Made by a program: the position numbers and the translations under genes
Notes under the pieces: generated by a model
Database searches by the model: none
What the model was told of the DNA's origin: nothing
What the model saw: only the letters and a program-made list of their open reading frames with translations
Origin: Arthrobacter zhaoxinii
Lineage (GTDB): Bacteria > Actinomycetota > Actinomycetes > Actinomycetales > Micrococcaceae
Length of the DNA stretch: 64,000 nucleotides
Assembly (NCBI RefSeq): GCF_025244925.1
Contig: NZ_CP104275.1
Coordinates: 2,046,001 to 2,110,000 of the forward strand
Direction of reading: 5' to 3'
Shown: positions 7,965 to 16,522 of the stretch, one piece after another
How positions within the stretch are numbered: the stretch's first letter is position 1
How the letters are laid out: each line of letters opens with the position of its first letter

Positions 7965-8972
7965 ATGACGCATCCCGCGGCACTTGATCTGCTTTTTATC
8001 GGCGGCACCGGCGTGATCAGTTCGGCCGCCGTCGCGCACGCCTGCAGCCTCGGACACCGGGTGACCGTGCTGAACCGCGGCGTATCCGCGCTGCGTCCGG
8101 TGCCGGCCGGCGTCCAAGTGCTCTCCGCGGATGTCCGGGATGCCGGCGCTGTGCGCACCGCCCTGGGCGGCCGCACGTTCGACGCCGTGGCGGACTTCCT
8201 GTCCTTTACTGCCGAACACGTGGCAGCGGCGGTGGAACTGTACCGCGGTCGGACCGGACAGTATGTCTTCATCAGTTCGGCCTCCGCGTATCAGAAGCCC
8301 CCGGCCCGGCTCCCCGTGCGTGAGTCCACACCGCTGCGCAACCCGTTCTGGCAGTACTCCCGGGACAAGATCGCCGCCGAGGACATCCTGGTGCAGGCCT
8401 ACCGCAACGAGGGCTTCCCAGGCACTATCGTGCGGCCTTCCCACACCTACGACGCGACAATGGTGCCGCTGACCGGACACTGGACGGACATCCACCGGAT
8501 GCGCGCCGGGTTGCCCGTGGTGGTGCATGGGGACGGCACCTCCCTGTGGACGCTGACACACAGCCGGGACTTCGCGAAGGCCTTCGTGGGCCTCCTAGGA
8601 CGGCCCGCCGCCGTCGGCGAGAGCTACACGATCACGTCCGACGAGTTCCTGCCCTGGGATGCCGTGTACCGTTCCCTGGCGGCGGCCGCCGGTGTTCCGG
8701 AGCCGCTGCTGCTGCACGTGGCATCGGAGACCATTGCCGCCCATGATCCGGGGCGCGGCCCGGGCCTGCTGGGCGACAAGAGCCATTCGGTCATCTTCGA
8801 CAACAGCAAGATCAAATCCCTCGTGCCGGACTACCGGGCGGTGATCCCGTTTTCCGAAGGGGCCCGCGAAATCGTCCAGTGGCACGATGCCCATCCTCAG
8901 GAACAGGTCCTGGACACGGCCTGGATGGAGCTCAGCGACCGGCTCGCGGACCGGGTCCGGGCGGGGAGCTAG
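7965..8972 (+). CDS. NAD-dependent epimerase/dehydratase family protein
   Basis: The 335-residue extended SDR starts with a Rossmann motif LLFIGGTGVISSAAVAHA and carries VTVLNRG after beta-2. The active-site region is VFISSASAYQKPP, with Tyr in a divergent setting, and WQYSRDKIAAEDIL supplies a Tyr-x3-Lys pair. C-terminal motifs WTLTHSRDFAKAFVGLL and YTITSDEFLPWDAVY resemble sugar-nucleotide epimerase relatives. The ATG at 7965 follows an AAGGAA site and avoids a Pro-rich upstream frame. The substrate is unknown. Confidence 0.85.
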   Translation: MTHPAALDLLFIGGTGVISSAAVAHACSLGHRVTVLNRGVSALRPVPAGVQVLSADVRDAGAVRTALGGRTFDAVADFLSFTAEHVAAAVELYRGRTGQYVFISSASAYQKPPARLPVRESTPLRNPFWQYSRDKIAAEDILVQAYRNEGFPGTIVRPSHTYDATMVPLTGHWTDIHRMRAGLPVVVHGDGTSLWTLTHSRDFAKAFVGLLGRPAAVGESYTITSDEFLPWDAVYRSLAAAAGVPEPLLLHVASETIAAHDPGRGPGLLGDKSHSVIFDNSKIKSLVPDYRAVIPFSEGAREIVQWHDAHPQEQVLDTAWMELSDRLADRVRAGS

Positions 8973-9134
8973 AACAGTTCCCTCGGAGCGGGCGGGTTTG
9001 ACGCTTCTGTTTCCAGCGACTGTTAGAGTGCAGGCAGCAGGTATATCCGGATGCTTACGGCGCTCGCCGCCGGAGTTGAAACGCAATCTCGACACCCCGT
9101 CCGGATGGCTTCGAAAAAAACGTTAGAGGGAAGC

Positions 9135-9686
9135 ATGTCAGGTAACGGTCCAGGCCAGGGAAACAACCACGGAAACCAGTGGTCCGACGACTGGGACGAG
9201 CAATACGCCTCCCCCAAGAAACCCGAAGCTACCGCGCCGGCGGCCGACCGCCAGGCCCAGCACTCCCAGCCGCAGAATCCCCAGGGATACGGGCAGCAGG
9301 CACCTCACTATCCCTCACCCGGATACCCGAACCAGCCCGGCGATGGTTACCCGAACCAGGCCCAGGGGTATCCCGTCCAGGGTTACCCGGCAGCCGGCCA
9401 CCAGCAGGCCCAGGGCTACGGCCATGCCCAGTTCGGCCATGCGCCGCAGGGCTCCGGTTACCGTCCCCAGAAATCCCGCGTCGCCGCCGGACTGCTCGGA
9501 GTATTCCTCGGCGGCTTCGGCGTCCACCGCTTCTACCTGGGCAACAACAACCTGGGCATCGCACAGATTATCGTGACCGTTGTCACGAGCGGCTTGGGAG
9601 GTGTCTGGGGATTCGTCGAAGGCCTGATGATTCTCTGCAACGCCAAGACCTTCCGCACCGATGCCCACGGGGTTCCGCTCAAGTAG
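9135..9686 (+). CDS. TM2 domain-containing membrane protein
   Basis: The 183-residue protein has two parts. Residues 1-115 are a low-complexity Gln/Gly/Pro/Tyr-rich region with repeated GYP and NQP units. Residues 118-183 form a TM2 domain: KSRVAAGLLGVFLGGFGVHRFYLG, a DRF-like turn, then IAQIIVTVVTSGLGGVWGFVEGLMIL. The two helices form a hairpin in the membrane with the disordered tail probably cytoplasmic. The ATG at 9135 is preceded by AGAGGGA and fits better than upstream starts. Function is unknown in bacteria. Confidence 0.85.
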   Translation: MSGNGPGQGNNHGNQWSDDWDEQYASPKKPEATAPAADRQAQHSQPQNPQGYGQQAPHYPSPGYPNQPGDGYPNQAQGYPVQGYPAAGHQQAQGYGHAQFGHAPQGSGYRPQKSRVAAGLLGVFLGGFGVHRFYLGNNNLGIAQIIVTVVTSGLGGVWGFVEGLMILCNAKTFRTDAHGVPLK

Positions 9687-9716
9687 CGAACAGCAGTCCG
9701 GTGCTAGGCTATGGGT

Positions 9717-9732
9717 TCGAAAGTATGTTCTA
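9717..9732 (+). promoter_or_regulatory. LexA (SOS) box upstream of umuDC
   Basis: TCGAAAGTATGTTCTA matches the actinobacterial LexA consensus at five of six bases in each half-site with the correct four-base spacer. It overlaps a perfect palindrome, GTTCTAGAAC, at 9727-9736. A TAGGCT -10-like element lies at 9705-9710 and AGGAGG lies at 9745-9750, before the umuD ATG at 9758. The arrangement supports SOS control of the error-prone polymerase operon. Confidence 0.75.
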
Positions 9733-9757
9733 GAACAGTCCCATAGGAGGCCTCGGC

Positions 9758-10177
9758 ATGGCGGTGTTCTCAGCGGACCGTTCCCGCCGCCCCGCCCCGC
9801 CGTCGGAGTCCGACGCCGCGACCGCCGCAGGGTTTCCGAGTCCGGCCCGGGATTACTTCGACGGCCGGATCGACCTCAACCGGCACCTGATCCGGGACCC
9901 CACCTCCACCTACGTGGTCCGGGTGGAAGGCGATTCCATGGCGGGCACCGGCATCTGCAACGGCGATGAACTGATTGTGGACCGCTCACTCACTCCGCGC
10001 GACGGCGCCGTCGTCGTCGCCGTGGTGGACGGGGAACTCACGGTCCGCCGGCTGCTGCTGGACGGACAGCGGATCGTACTGCGGGCCGAGAGCCCGGGTT
10101 ATCCGGACATCCTGGTGGCCGAGCCGTCGGAACTGTCGGTCTGGGGCGTTGTGACCCGCTGCCTGCACCATGTCTGA
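9758..10177 (+). CDS. umuD: UmuD-like S24 family protein with altered catalytic dyad
   Basis: The 139-residue protein aligns along its length, without gaps up to residue 100, with E. coli Umu[18 protein letters not shown], then VRVEGDSM and [10 protein letters not shown]24-G25 corresponds to the C24-G25 cleavage site and S60 is the nucleophile. The general-base position 97, normally Lys in GEFTVKKL, is Arg here (GELTVRRL), as is 98. Self-cleavage to active UmuD' would therefore be impaired unless Arg substitutes. Normally UmuD' forms polymerase V with UmuC for translesion synthesis. The gene overlaps umuC by eight bases and sits behind an SOS box. Confidence 0.88.
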   Translation: MAVFSADRSRRPAPPSESDAATAAGFPSPARDYFDGRIDLNRHLIRDPTSTYVVRVEGDSMAGTGICNGDELIVDRSLTPRDGAVVVAVVDGELTVRRLLLDGQRIVLRAESPGYPDILVAEPSELSVWGVVTRCLHHV

Positions 10178-11474
10178 GCCGGCTGCGCCTCCGGGCGCCC
10201 AGCGGATCGCTCTGGTGGACGTCAACAGCTTCTACGTCTCCTGCGAGCGCGCCTTCGATCCGAAACTCGCCGGAGTGCCGGTGGTGGTGCTGTCCAACAA
10301 CGACGGCTGCGTGGTGGCGCGCTCGGATGAGGCGAAGGCCCTGGGCATCAAGACCGGCACCCCGTGGTTCAAGCTCGCCGAGTCCGCGCCGCGCGTGGGC
10401 CTGATCCAGCGCTCGAGCAACTACGAGCTCTACGGAGACCTCAGTTCCCGCGTGATGGAGCTGTTGGGGCGCTACGCGCTGTGGCAGGAGGTGTACTCCA
10501 TCGACGAGTCCTTCCTCGGACTCGCCGGCACGCCCCGCGAACTGGAGGCACAGGGCGCAACGATCCGCACCGCCGTCGCCCGGCACACCGGCCTGCCCGT
10601 CTGCGTGGGCATCGGCACCACCAAGACCCTGGCGAAGTTCGCCAACCGGATCGCCAAGCAGAACCGCCATCTGCAGGGCGTCTGCAACCTCGAGACCATG
10701 GATCCGGCCGCCGTGGAAGCCATCATGTCCCGGGTGCCGGTCACCGGACTCTGGGGTGTGGGGTCCCGGCTGGGCACGAAACTCGATGCGATGGGGATCT
10801 CCACCGTCGCGGACCTCCGCGCCGCCGATCCCGCACTGATCCGCCGGAAATTCTCGGTCACCCTGCAGCGCACCGTGCTGGAACTCAACGGCACCGCCTG
10901 CATCCCGCACGAGGACGAGCGGGCGGACCGCAAGCAGCTGATCTTCTCCCGCAGCTTCTCGACGCCGGTCACCAGCGCTGCGGAAATGCGGCAGGTGATG
11001 AGCATCTACGCCCAGCAGGCAGCCGCCCGGCTGGAGCGGGAGGGGCAACAGGCCAGCATCCTCACTGCCTACGCGGGGACCTCCCACTTCAGCGAGCGGG
11101 CGGCGTCGTTCCCCTCGGCCACCGTGCGCCTGCCCAGCCCGACGTCGGATCCCGTGATCCTCAGCCGGGCCGCCGTCGGCGCCCTGGAGTCCCAAGTGGT
11201 GGAGGGTGTCCCGTATACCAAGGCCGGGGTGATGCTGAGCGGACTGGAGTCCGCCGGTGCCCAGCCGCTCTTTGAGGAGTTCGTTTCCGTTCAGGAACGG
11301 CGGAACCTGGGCGAGCTGCTGGGGAAGGTCACGGACAAATACGGGGCTGCCAGCATCGGGCTCGGTTTGGCGGGGATGTCGACGGCGACGCCGGAGTGGA
11401 CCATGTCCCGCAGGTATTCCTCGCCCCGGTACACCACCGAGTGGAGTGAACTGCCGGTGGTCAAGGCCGTTTAG
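10170..11474 (+). CDS. umuC: Y-family translesion DNA polymerase UmuC
   Basis: The 434-residue protein is a full-length UmuC. The palm motif [17 protein letters not shown] supplies metal-binding D17, and YSIDESFL supplies D112 and E113. [11 protein letters not shown] is the conserved nucleotide-contact loop, and the helix-hairpin-helix region lies near [18 protein letters not shown]. The C-terminal little-finger and UmuC-specific tail are present. It synthesises past DNA lesions at the cost of mutation. The ATG lies within the umuD 3' end (ATGTCTGA), so translation is coupled. Expression should follow the LexA box at 9717-9732. Confidence 0.95.
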   Translation: MSEPAAPPGAQRIALVDVNSFYVSCERAFDPKLAGVPVVVLSNNDGCVVARSDEAKALGIKTGTPWFKLAESAPRVGLIQRSSNYELYGDLSSRVMELLGRYALWQEVYSIDESFLGLAGTPRELEAQGATIRTAVARHTGLPVCVGIGTTKTLAKFANRIAKQNRHLQGVCNLETMDPAAVEAIMSRVPVTGLWGVGSRLGTKLDAMGISTVADLRAADPALIRRKFSVTLQRTVLELNGTACIPHEDERADRKQLIFSRSFSTPVTSAAEMRQVMSIYAQQAAARLEREGQQASILTAYAGTSHFSERAASFPSATVRLPSPTSDPVILSRAAVGALESQVVEGVPYTKAGVMLSGLESAGAQPLFEEFVSVQERRNLGELLGKVTDKYGAASIGLGLAGMSTATPEWTMSRRYSSPRYTTEWSELPVVKAV

Positions 11475-11502
11475 CGGCGGTCTGTGTGCCTTCGGCCGCC
11501 GC
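11474..11502. terminator. Possible hairpin between convergent umuC and vanY-like genes
   Basis: GCGGCGG at 11474-11480 pairs with CCGCCGC at 11496-11502 around a 15-base loop, just after the umuC stop. There is no U-run on either strand, so this is a weak terminator candidate. Confidence 0.35.
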
Positions 11503-11505
11503 GGT

Positions 11506-12192
11506 TCAGTACCCCGGAGCGGCCGGAAGACCGAGGAACTCCTCCAGCGTCACGCCGGCCTCGTGGACTCCGCCGGCGACCTCCGGCCCCACATAGCGCA
11601 GGTGCCAGGGCTCGTAGGCGTACCCGGTGATCTGTTCCGCCCCGGCCGGATAGCGGATGAGGAAGCCGTACCGGTGGGCGTTCGCCGCGGCCCAGGAACC
11701 GGCTGCCGTTCCTTCAAAACAGGTTTCCAGCGCGCACAGGCCGTCCGGATTGCCGATGTCCACGGCCAGCCCGGTTTCATGCTCGCTGAAGCCGGGCCGG
11801 GCGGAAAGCGAATCGGCTCCCTCCTGGCCGTACCTCTCGGTGTAGGAGGTGTGCAGCTGGGACTGATCCTCCCGTGACCGGTAGCCGCTGACCGGGGAAA
11901 TGGAAACGCCCTCCGCTGCGGCAGCACTCACCATGCCGGCATAGGCCGCAGCCGCTTCGGCCCGCAGCAGCAGCCCGCCCGCGTCTACCAGATCCGGCGG
12001 CACATAGTCCGCCGCGAGGGGGCGCTGCTTGTTGACCACGAGCGTGACGCTGTCCGGCGCCTCGGCTTCGGGCGCAGCCGCCGCGTCGGCCGGCTCCTTG
12101 GACAGATTCAGGAACACGGCAAGGGAGACGACCAGGCATAAACACAGCAGGCCGGCCATGGACGCGCATGTCCGCAGGTACAGGTACCGCAC
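11506..12192 (-). CDS. VanY/DacB-type D-alanyl-D-alanine carboxypeptidase (M15B)
   Basis: The 228-residue protein has a single N-terminal membrane anchor (about residues 12-30) and an extracytoplasmic zinc peptidase domain. The metal ligands are H138 and D145 in SEHETGLAVD and H197 in EPWHLRYVG; SGYRSREDQ is the conserved substrate-site segment. It likely trims the terminal D-Ala of peptidoglycan stem peptides in the cell wall. The start is a GTG at 12192; an ATG at 12159 (MAGLLCLC) is an alternative that keeps the anchor. No vancomycin-resistance genes lie nearby, so the role is wall remodelling. Confidence 0.88.
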   Translation of the reverse strand: MRYLYLRTCASMAGLLCLCLVVSLAVFLNLSKEPADAAAAPEAEAPDSVTLVVNKQRPLAADYVPPDLVDAGGLLLRAEAAAAYAGMVSAAAAEGVSISPVSGYRSREDQSQLHTSYTERYGQEGADSLSARPGFSEHETGLAVDIGNPDGLCALETCFEGTAAGSWAAANAHRYGFLIRYPAGAEQITGYAYEPWHLRYVGPEVAGGVHEAGVTLEEFLGLPAAPGY

Positions 12193-12342
12193 TGTTCCGC
12201 TACCCCCTCATCCACATGGCACCCTCGTCATTTCGCGCCATCCTCGCACGTGCGGTGCAAAGCACGCGGCACCGGCGCGCCCGTGCCGCCTACGGGATAC
12301 GCGGCGGCAACCCGTGCGCGCAGGAACGGTTAGCGTGGAGGC

Positions 12343-12909
12343 ATGAGTTATGCGTACGACGTCGAGATCCTGCACCTGCTCGTCTCGCCCGCACACGCCT
12401 ACTTTGGGCGTGCCAAGGACGGGGCGGCCGACGTCGCCACCACCGATGCGGATCGCGCCGAGGTGGTGGCCGGCAAGGGAATTGTCGGTGACCGGTTCTT
12501 CGGCAAGGCAGCCCACATGGATGCTGCCGTTACGCTGTTCGCCGTCGAGTCGCTGGAGGCCATCGCCGCGGAGCTGGGTGCGGACCGGTTCGATCCGCTG
12601 CTGCCCCGCCGCAACGTGGTGCTCCGCGGTGCCGAGCTGATCCCGCTGCTGGGGCAGGACTTTGTTCTCGAATCGGCAGGTGGCCGGGTTGAGTTCCACG
12701 GCGGCAGGCAGGCTCATCCGTGCGCCTGGATGGATCGGGTGCTGGCGCCCGGTGCGCACAAGGCGATGCGGGGCCGGGGCGGGCTGCGCTGCCGGCCGTT
12801 GAGCACAGGAACACTTCACCGCGGACCGGCCGTGCTCCTCAGCCCCGTGCCGTTGGATCCGGCGCGGGCTGCCGTCCCCTCGCTGCTGCGGCCCGGCCGG
12901 CTTCCCTGA
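12343..12909 (+). CDS. MOSC domain-containing protein
   Basis: The 188-residue protein is a stand-alone MOSC domain. Motifs are GKGIVGDRFFG, LPRRNVVLRGAEL, the cysteine site HPCAWMD and the GGLRCRP segment. MOSC domains bind a molybdenum cofactor or carry sulfur on a conserved cysteine, as in YiiM, YcbX and Moco sulfurases. It probably acts in the cytoplasm on hydroxylated N-bases or molybdenum-cofactor chemistry. It has its own promoter region and no molybdenum genes nearby. Confidence 0.85.
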   Translation: MSYAYDVEILHLLVSPAHAYFGRAKDGAADVATTDADRAEVVAGKGIVGDRFFGKAAHMDAAVTLFAVESLEAIAAELGADRFDPLLPRRNVVLRGAELIPLLGQDFVLESAGGRVEFHGGRQAHPCAWMDRVLAPGAHKAMRGRGGLRCRPLSTGTLHRGPAVLLSPVPLDPARAAVPSLLRPGRLP

Positions 12910-12932
12910 CGGAGGTGCCTAATCCCCGCGAG

Positions 12933-12946
12933 CGGGTAATTACCCG
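12933..12946. repeat. 14-bp perfect palindrome, possible operator
   Basis: CGGGTAATTACCCG is perfectly self-complementary. It lies 24 bases after the MOSC stop and 78 bases before the ATG of the membrane protein at 13024. Its symmetry without a loop suits a dimeric protein site better than a terminator. Confidence 0.4.
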
Positions 12947-13023
12947 GTGACAGCACGGTCCCGTTGATTTAGCCTTCCGGCAGCCCGGCAGCCGGGCCCA
13001 GTCTCATTCACCGGGGGTTCTTT

Positions 13024-13479
13024 ATGTCCGTTTTCTGGCCGGGCGTCATTATCGGCTCACTCATTATCGCCGGGTGTGCTGTCGGCTATTCCCAGCGTGG
13101 CAGGCTGGTCAAGGCCATGAACGCGGGGATGGAGGGGTCATACGGTAAGCGGACCGCCGAAACGTTTACCGGGAACCTCGATGCAGCCAAGGCAAACCTC
13201 ATCATTCCCTTGTTCGGGGGAATGGCACTGGGAGCCGTGATGGTTCTTCTGTCCCTCACCGGTGTCATAGGGAGCGACCCTGCGCCTGAAGGCCCGCCGT
13301 TGAATCCGGTGGTTATTGTGCTTGCACTGATTGGTTTCTGTTTCGGCATCCTGGCTTTTATTCACACGGTCACCCGGAGGGGCAGGAAACCGTCCCGCAT
13401 GCTTACCGCCGGATCAGCAACGCTCGGCATGCTCTTCATCGTGGCCGCCGGGATCGTCTTCCACTTTTCCGCCAACTGA
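13024..13479 (+). CDS. Hypothetical four-helix membrane protein
   Basis: I do not recognise this 151-residue protein. It has four hydrophobic segments: about residues 4-23, 60-84, 96-118 and 128-150. The loop between helices 1 and 2 is charged (QRGRLVKAMNAGMEGSYGKRTAETF). It has no catalytic-looking motif. It is a lone gene between the MOSC gene and the convergent CoA-transferase gene, with a 14-bp palindrome in its upstream region. Slightly lower GC than its neighbours is noticeable in the third-position choices. Confidence 0.7.
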   Translation: MSVFWPGVIIGSLIIAGCAVGYSQRGRLVKAMNAGMEGSYGKRTAETFTGNLDAAKANLIIPLFGGMALGAVMVLLSLTGVIGSDPAPEGPPLNPVVIVLALIGFCFGILAFIHTVTRRGRKPSRMLTAGSATLGMLFIVAAGIVFHFSAN

Positions 13480-13510
13480 CTACCGCGGGATGGCCCGACG
13501 GAAGGCGGGG

Positions 13511-14920
13511 TCATTCCCAGACCAGCCCGGAACTGCCGTAACGCTGCGGCGGCCGGCTGTAGTCATGCTGCCTCCCGTCCACGTGCAGGGGCGGCGGCAC
13601 AAACGTCAGCTCGCCGTAAGCGCTTGGCGAGGTGCGGACTTCGGGATCCAATTCGCTCCGCTCGGTCCCCGGCGGCGGAGCAGGCAGCCGCATCAGCTCC
13701 AGCGCGGTGCGCGCCAGCGACAGGTGAGCAGCTCCGCTGATTCCCCGGTTCCGGGCACCCATGAGCGCCGCCGCGGCGGCTGCCACCCCGAGTCCGGTGG
13801 CATAGTCCAGGGCCTGGACCGGCAGCGCTCCGGGCCGCCACAAGTCCCCGTCCCAGCCGCCGTAGAGGGAGGCGATGCCGCTGGCAGCCTGCACGATGCT
13901 GTCGAACCCCCGCCGGCCCGCCCACGGCCCGGCATCACCCCAGGCGTCGAAGCTGACCACGCCCAGCCCCGGGAAATCCGCCCGCAGCGCTTCCGGTTCC
14001 AGTCCGAAGCGGGCCAGGGAGCCGCCCCGGTACCCCAGCAGCACGACGTCGGCCGCCTCGAAGAGCTCGCGGAACCGGCGGTAGGCGGCCGGGTCGGCGA
14101 AGTCGGCCACCGCGCTGCGCTTCGAGAAGCCGGTGTCAATGTGTTGCTCCACCAGCTCCGGGGTGGCGGGCGGGTCGATCCGCAGCACGTCGGCACCCAG
14201 GGCGCCCAGGATCCGGCTGCCCGACGGACCGGCGATCACCCGCGTCAGGTCCAGAACACGCAGGCCGTCCAGAACCCCGCCCGACCCGCCGCGCAGCGCT
14301 GCCCCGACGGCGCGCTTGGGAGCAGGACCCGGCTCCGTATCCACCCGAATCCACGGCTCGTTCTGCAGCGCCCGGCCCGCCGGGGACTCTGCCCACTCCT
14401 TCGGAGTGCGGACCCTGGCGGCCACTCCCCCATGCGCAGTCACCCGTTCCTCCACCTCGGGCGCGGAGAGACGAAGCAGCGCAGTATCGACGTCGTCCGG
14501 CGAGGCAACTCCCAGTCCCTTAAGCAGGGCACGTTCGTGATGCGGATAGTTGGCGTGCAGCCGGACCCATCCGTCGATGGTCCGGCGGAAACCCGACAGC
14601 GGGGCGAACCCGCCGACTGCCTGGCCGTCCACCCGCAGATGGGTATAGGAAGCAAAAGACACTGCGGCGCCCCGGGAGGTCAGTGCGATGTCCCGGCCCC
14701 TGCCTGCGGCGCCGGTCCCGGCGGCGAGCGCCGTCGCCAGCGCCTGCAGGGATCCGAGGGCCAGTCCTTCCACGTCCAGTACGCCCGCCCACCACCAGCG
14801 CGGCCCCGACCACGGCGCCGGTTCCGTGTCCGCCGGCAGCAGCGGGGCCAGGTCCTGCCAGAGGGGAGGTAGCCGGTCTGCGGCCGGGTGGGGCAACTGC
14901 GTTACCCGGCTTCGATCCAA
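13511..14920 (-). CDS. CoA-transferase family III (CaiB/BaiF-like), permuted domain order
   Basis: The 469-residue protein belongs to the family III CoA-transferases, which exchange CoA between acids through an aspartyl-CoA thioester. The usual N-terminal signature GLRVLDLTRVIAGP with GADVLRIDPP occurs only at about residue 240. It is followed by the QAASGIASLYGG and QALDYATG segments, the latter holding the probable catalytic Asp. Residues 60-225 (SGFRRTIDGWVRLHANYPHH, TPKEWAESPAGRAL) look like the family's C-terminal half. The start is probably the TTG at 14920, but this is uncertain. The substrate is unknown. Confidence 0.75.
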   Translation of the reverse strand: MDRSRVTQLPHPAADRLPPLWQDLAPLLPADTEPAPWSGPRWWWAGVLDVEGLALGSLQALATALAAGTGAAGRGRDIALTSRGAAVSFASYTHLRVDGQAVGGFAPLSGFRRTIDGWVRLHANYPHHERALLKGLGVASPDDVDTALLRLSAPEVEERVTAHGGVAARVRTPKEWAESPAGRALQNEPWIRVDTEPGPAPKRAVGAALRGGSGGVLDGLRVLDLTRVIAGPSGSRILGALGADVLRIDPPATPELVEQHIDTGFSKRSAVADFADPAAYRRFRELFEAADVVLLGYRGGSLARFGLEPEALRADFPGLGVVSFDAWGDAGPWAGRRGFDSIVQAASGIASLYGGWDGDLWRPGALPVQALDYATGLGVAAAAAALMGARNRGISGAAHLSLARTALELMRLPAPPPGTERSELDPEVRTSPSAYGELTFVPPPLHVDGRQHDYSRPPQRYGSSGLVWE

Positions 14921-14999
14921 ACGTACTCAACATCGGCCATCGCACCGGTTGCGCCGCTCACCCGATCGGCCAGGTTCTCAACATCCGCGCCCAAGACAG

Positions 15000-15305
15000 T
15001 TACTGTTCCTCCGCTCGGCGGACCAGTTGGTGCGCACGCTCATCAGCCCGGCGCATGAACTCGTCCATATCAATCTCTCCCCGGGCATGCGCCACCAGAT
15101 CCGCCACATCCTCGCGGTTCGGTTCCCATCCCGCATGCCAAGAGGAGGCGCAGGTTTGCCGGATGGAGTTTTTCCTCTCCTCGGTCAGGCCTTCAAATAA
15201 TCCGGGCCACATCGAAACCACGTCCATACCCGGTCCTACAGGGACCGGGTCCGGACGTGGCGCAGCCGCCAGACGTGCCAGGACGTCCATCAGGTTCTCA
15301 ACCAC
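15000..15305 (-). CDS. VbhA-like antitoxin domain protein, orphan
   Basis: The 101-residue product starts at a GTG directly behind GGAGGAAAC, which decides this start over an upstream TTG. The region LTEERKNSIRQTCASSWHAG with WEPNREDVADLVAHARGEI and a final DEFMRRADERA resembles VbhA family antitoxins, which block Fic AMP-transferase toxins through an inhibitory helix. No Fic protein (HPFxxGNGR) follows. The next 80 bases hold only a 29-codon frame before the CoA-transferase gene. The protein is therefore an orphan or the remnant of a toxin-antitoxin pair. The assignment rests on recall of the domain pattern. Confidence 0.5.
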   Translation of the reverse strand: MVENLMDVLARLAAAPRPDPVPVGPGMDVVSMWPGLFEGLTEERKNSIRQTCASSWHAGWEPNREDVADLVAHARGEIDMDEFMRRADERAHQLVRRAEEQ

Positions 15306-15435
15306 GTTTCCTCCATCTGCTTTCCGGACTTCATGCTTTCCGGACTTCGCTGCCGGGCGCGGGCCCGTTCCGTCCAAGAGTTTGTTTTCTATCAGTAAAT
15401 TGCCGGCCGGGCCAGAGCCGTCCGAAGTCCGCCGG

Positions 15436-16422
15436 CTACCTCAAAGCCGCGGCGAAGCGGGCGGCCAGCGTCCCGAAGGCGGCTGCCAGTTCAGGCGGGC
15501 CAACCACCTCGAGTCCGGCGTCGAACCGGCCGAAGGAGGCCGCCAGTGCTGCCCACGACCAGGAGCCCGCCTCCAGCCGGCACCGGTCGGATCCAACCGC
15601 TTCAACGGTGCCGTCCCCGGCGAACGGAACGACGTCGGCCGCCGGCAAATGCAGGATCACGGCGCCGCGGCAGGGCCAGTCTTCAGCGGGACTCTTACCC
15701 GGTTCCGCTCCCCGGAACCGGGCGGAGACGAAGGCGTACACGCTGCCGCCGGGCAGATCCCGCTGCCGGAACCGGGCACCCGCCGGCGTCCGCGGCGTGA
15801 TGCGGTCGGCACGGAAGATCCGCCAGTCGTTCCGGTCCAGGTCCCAGCCCACCAGGTACCAGCGTCCGCGCGAGGCCACCAGATGGTGCGGCTCCGCCCG
15901 GCGCGGCGGTGCGAAACCTGCGCCGTCATCGTGCCGGCCGTCCGCATAGTCAAAACGCAGCACCTGCCGGGACCGGACGGCGCCGGACAGAGCCAGCAGG
16001 AGTTCCGGCGACACCGATCCGGCTGTGCCGGAAAGTCTCGGCAGCGTAGTGAACTGCAGCGCGTCCAGGCGATGGCGCAGCCGGGAGGGCATGACCTGCC
16101 GGACCGTCGCCAGCGCCCGGGCCGCGGCCTCCTCGATCCCCGCTCCCGTCAGGGGTGCGGATTGCAGCGCCACGGCGAGCGCCAGCACCTGGTCCTCATC
16201 GAAAAGCAGCGGAGGCAGCTCGGCCCCTGCCTCCAGGCGGTAACCTCCGTCCGGGCCTTTCAGCGCGGAGATGCGGTACCCCATCTCCCGCAGCCGCTCG
16301 ACGTCGCGGCGCACCGTGCGGGGGCTGGTATCGAGGCGGTCTGCAAGAGTCTGCCCCGGCCACCTCCGCGGCGTCTGCAGGAGGGAAAGCAGCTGAAGGA
16401 GCCGCGACGTCGTGGTGGTCAT
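15436..16422 (-). CDS. YafY-type HTH/WYL transcriptional regulator
   Basis: The 328-residue protein starts with a DeoR/HTH_11 helix-turn-helix (TSRLLQLLSLLQ and DTSPRTVRRDVERLREMG). A WYL domain follows, with VLRFDYADG, RAEPHHLVASRGRWYLVGWDL and WRIFRADRI. A WCX-like C-terminal region ends the protein. WYL domains bind ligands or nucleic acid and control DNA-damage or metabolic genes. The ATG at 16422 is chosen since the family begins just before the HTH. It is divergent from the VOC protein at 16523, 100 bases away, which is its most likely target. Confidence 0.88.
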   Translation of the reverse strand: MTTTTSRLLQLLSLLQTPRRWPGQTLADRLDTSPRTVRRDVERLREMGYRISALKGPDGGYRLEAGAELPPLLFDEDQVLALAVALQSAPLTGAGIEEAAARALATVRQVMPSRLRHRLDALQFTTLPRLSGTAGSVSPELLLALSGAVRSRQVLRFDYADGRHDDGAGFAPPRRAEPHHLVASRGRWYLVGWDLDRNDWRIFRADRITPRTPAGARFRQRDLPGGSVYAFVSARFRGAEPGKSPAEDWPCRGAVILHLPAADVVPFAGDGTVEAVGSDRCRLEAGSWSWAALAASFGRFDAGLEVVGPPELAAAFGTLAARFAAALR

Positions 16423-16522
16423 AGGGAAAAAGATAAGCGAAGTAGCGGCCAGAACTTGACCTCTACTGGGAGAAGAGTGGGTGTTACCGGGAAACGCCCG
16501 GGCTATCCAGAAGGAGCAATCC

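Noticed and set aside
11506-12192. Vancomycin resistance by the VanY-type protein
   Set aside because: No vanHAX or regulator nearby; housekeeping wall remodelling is the simpler explanation.
14921-14999. 29-codon frame behind the VbhA-like gene as a toxin
   Set aside because: Too short and not Fic-like; recorded only as a possible remnant.
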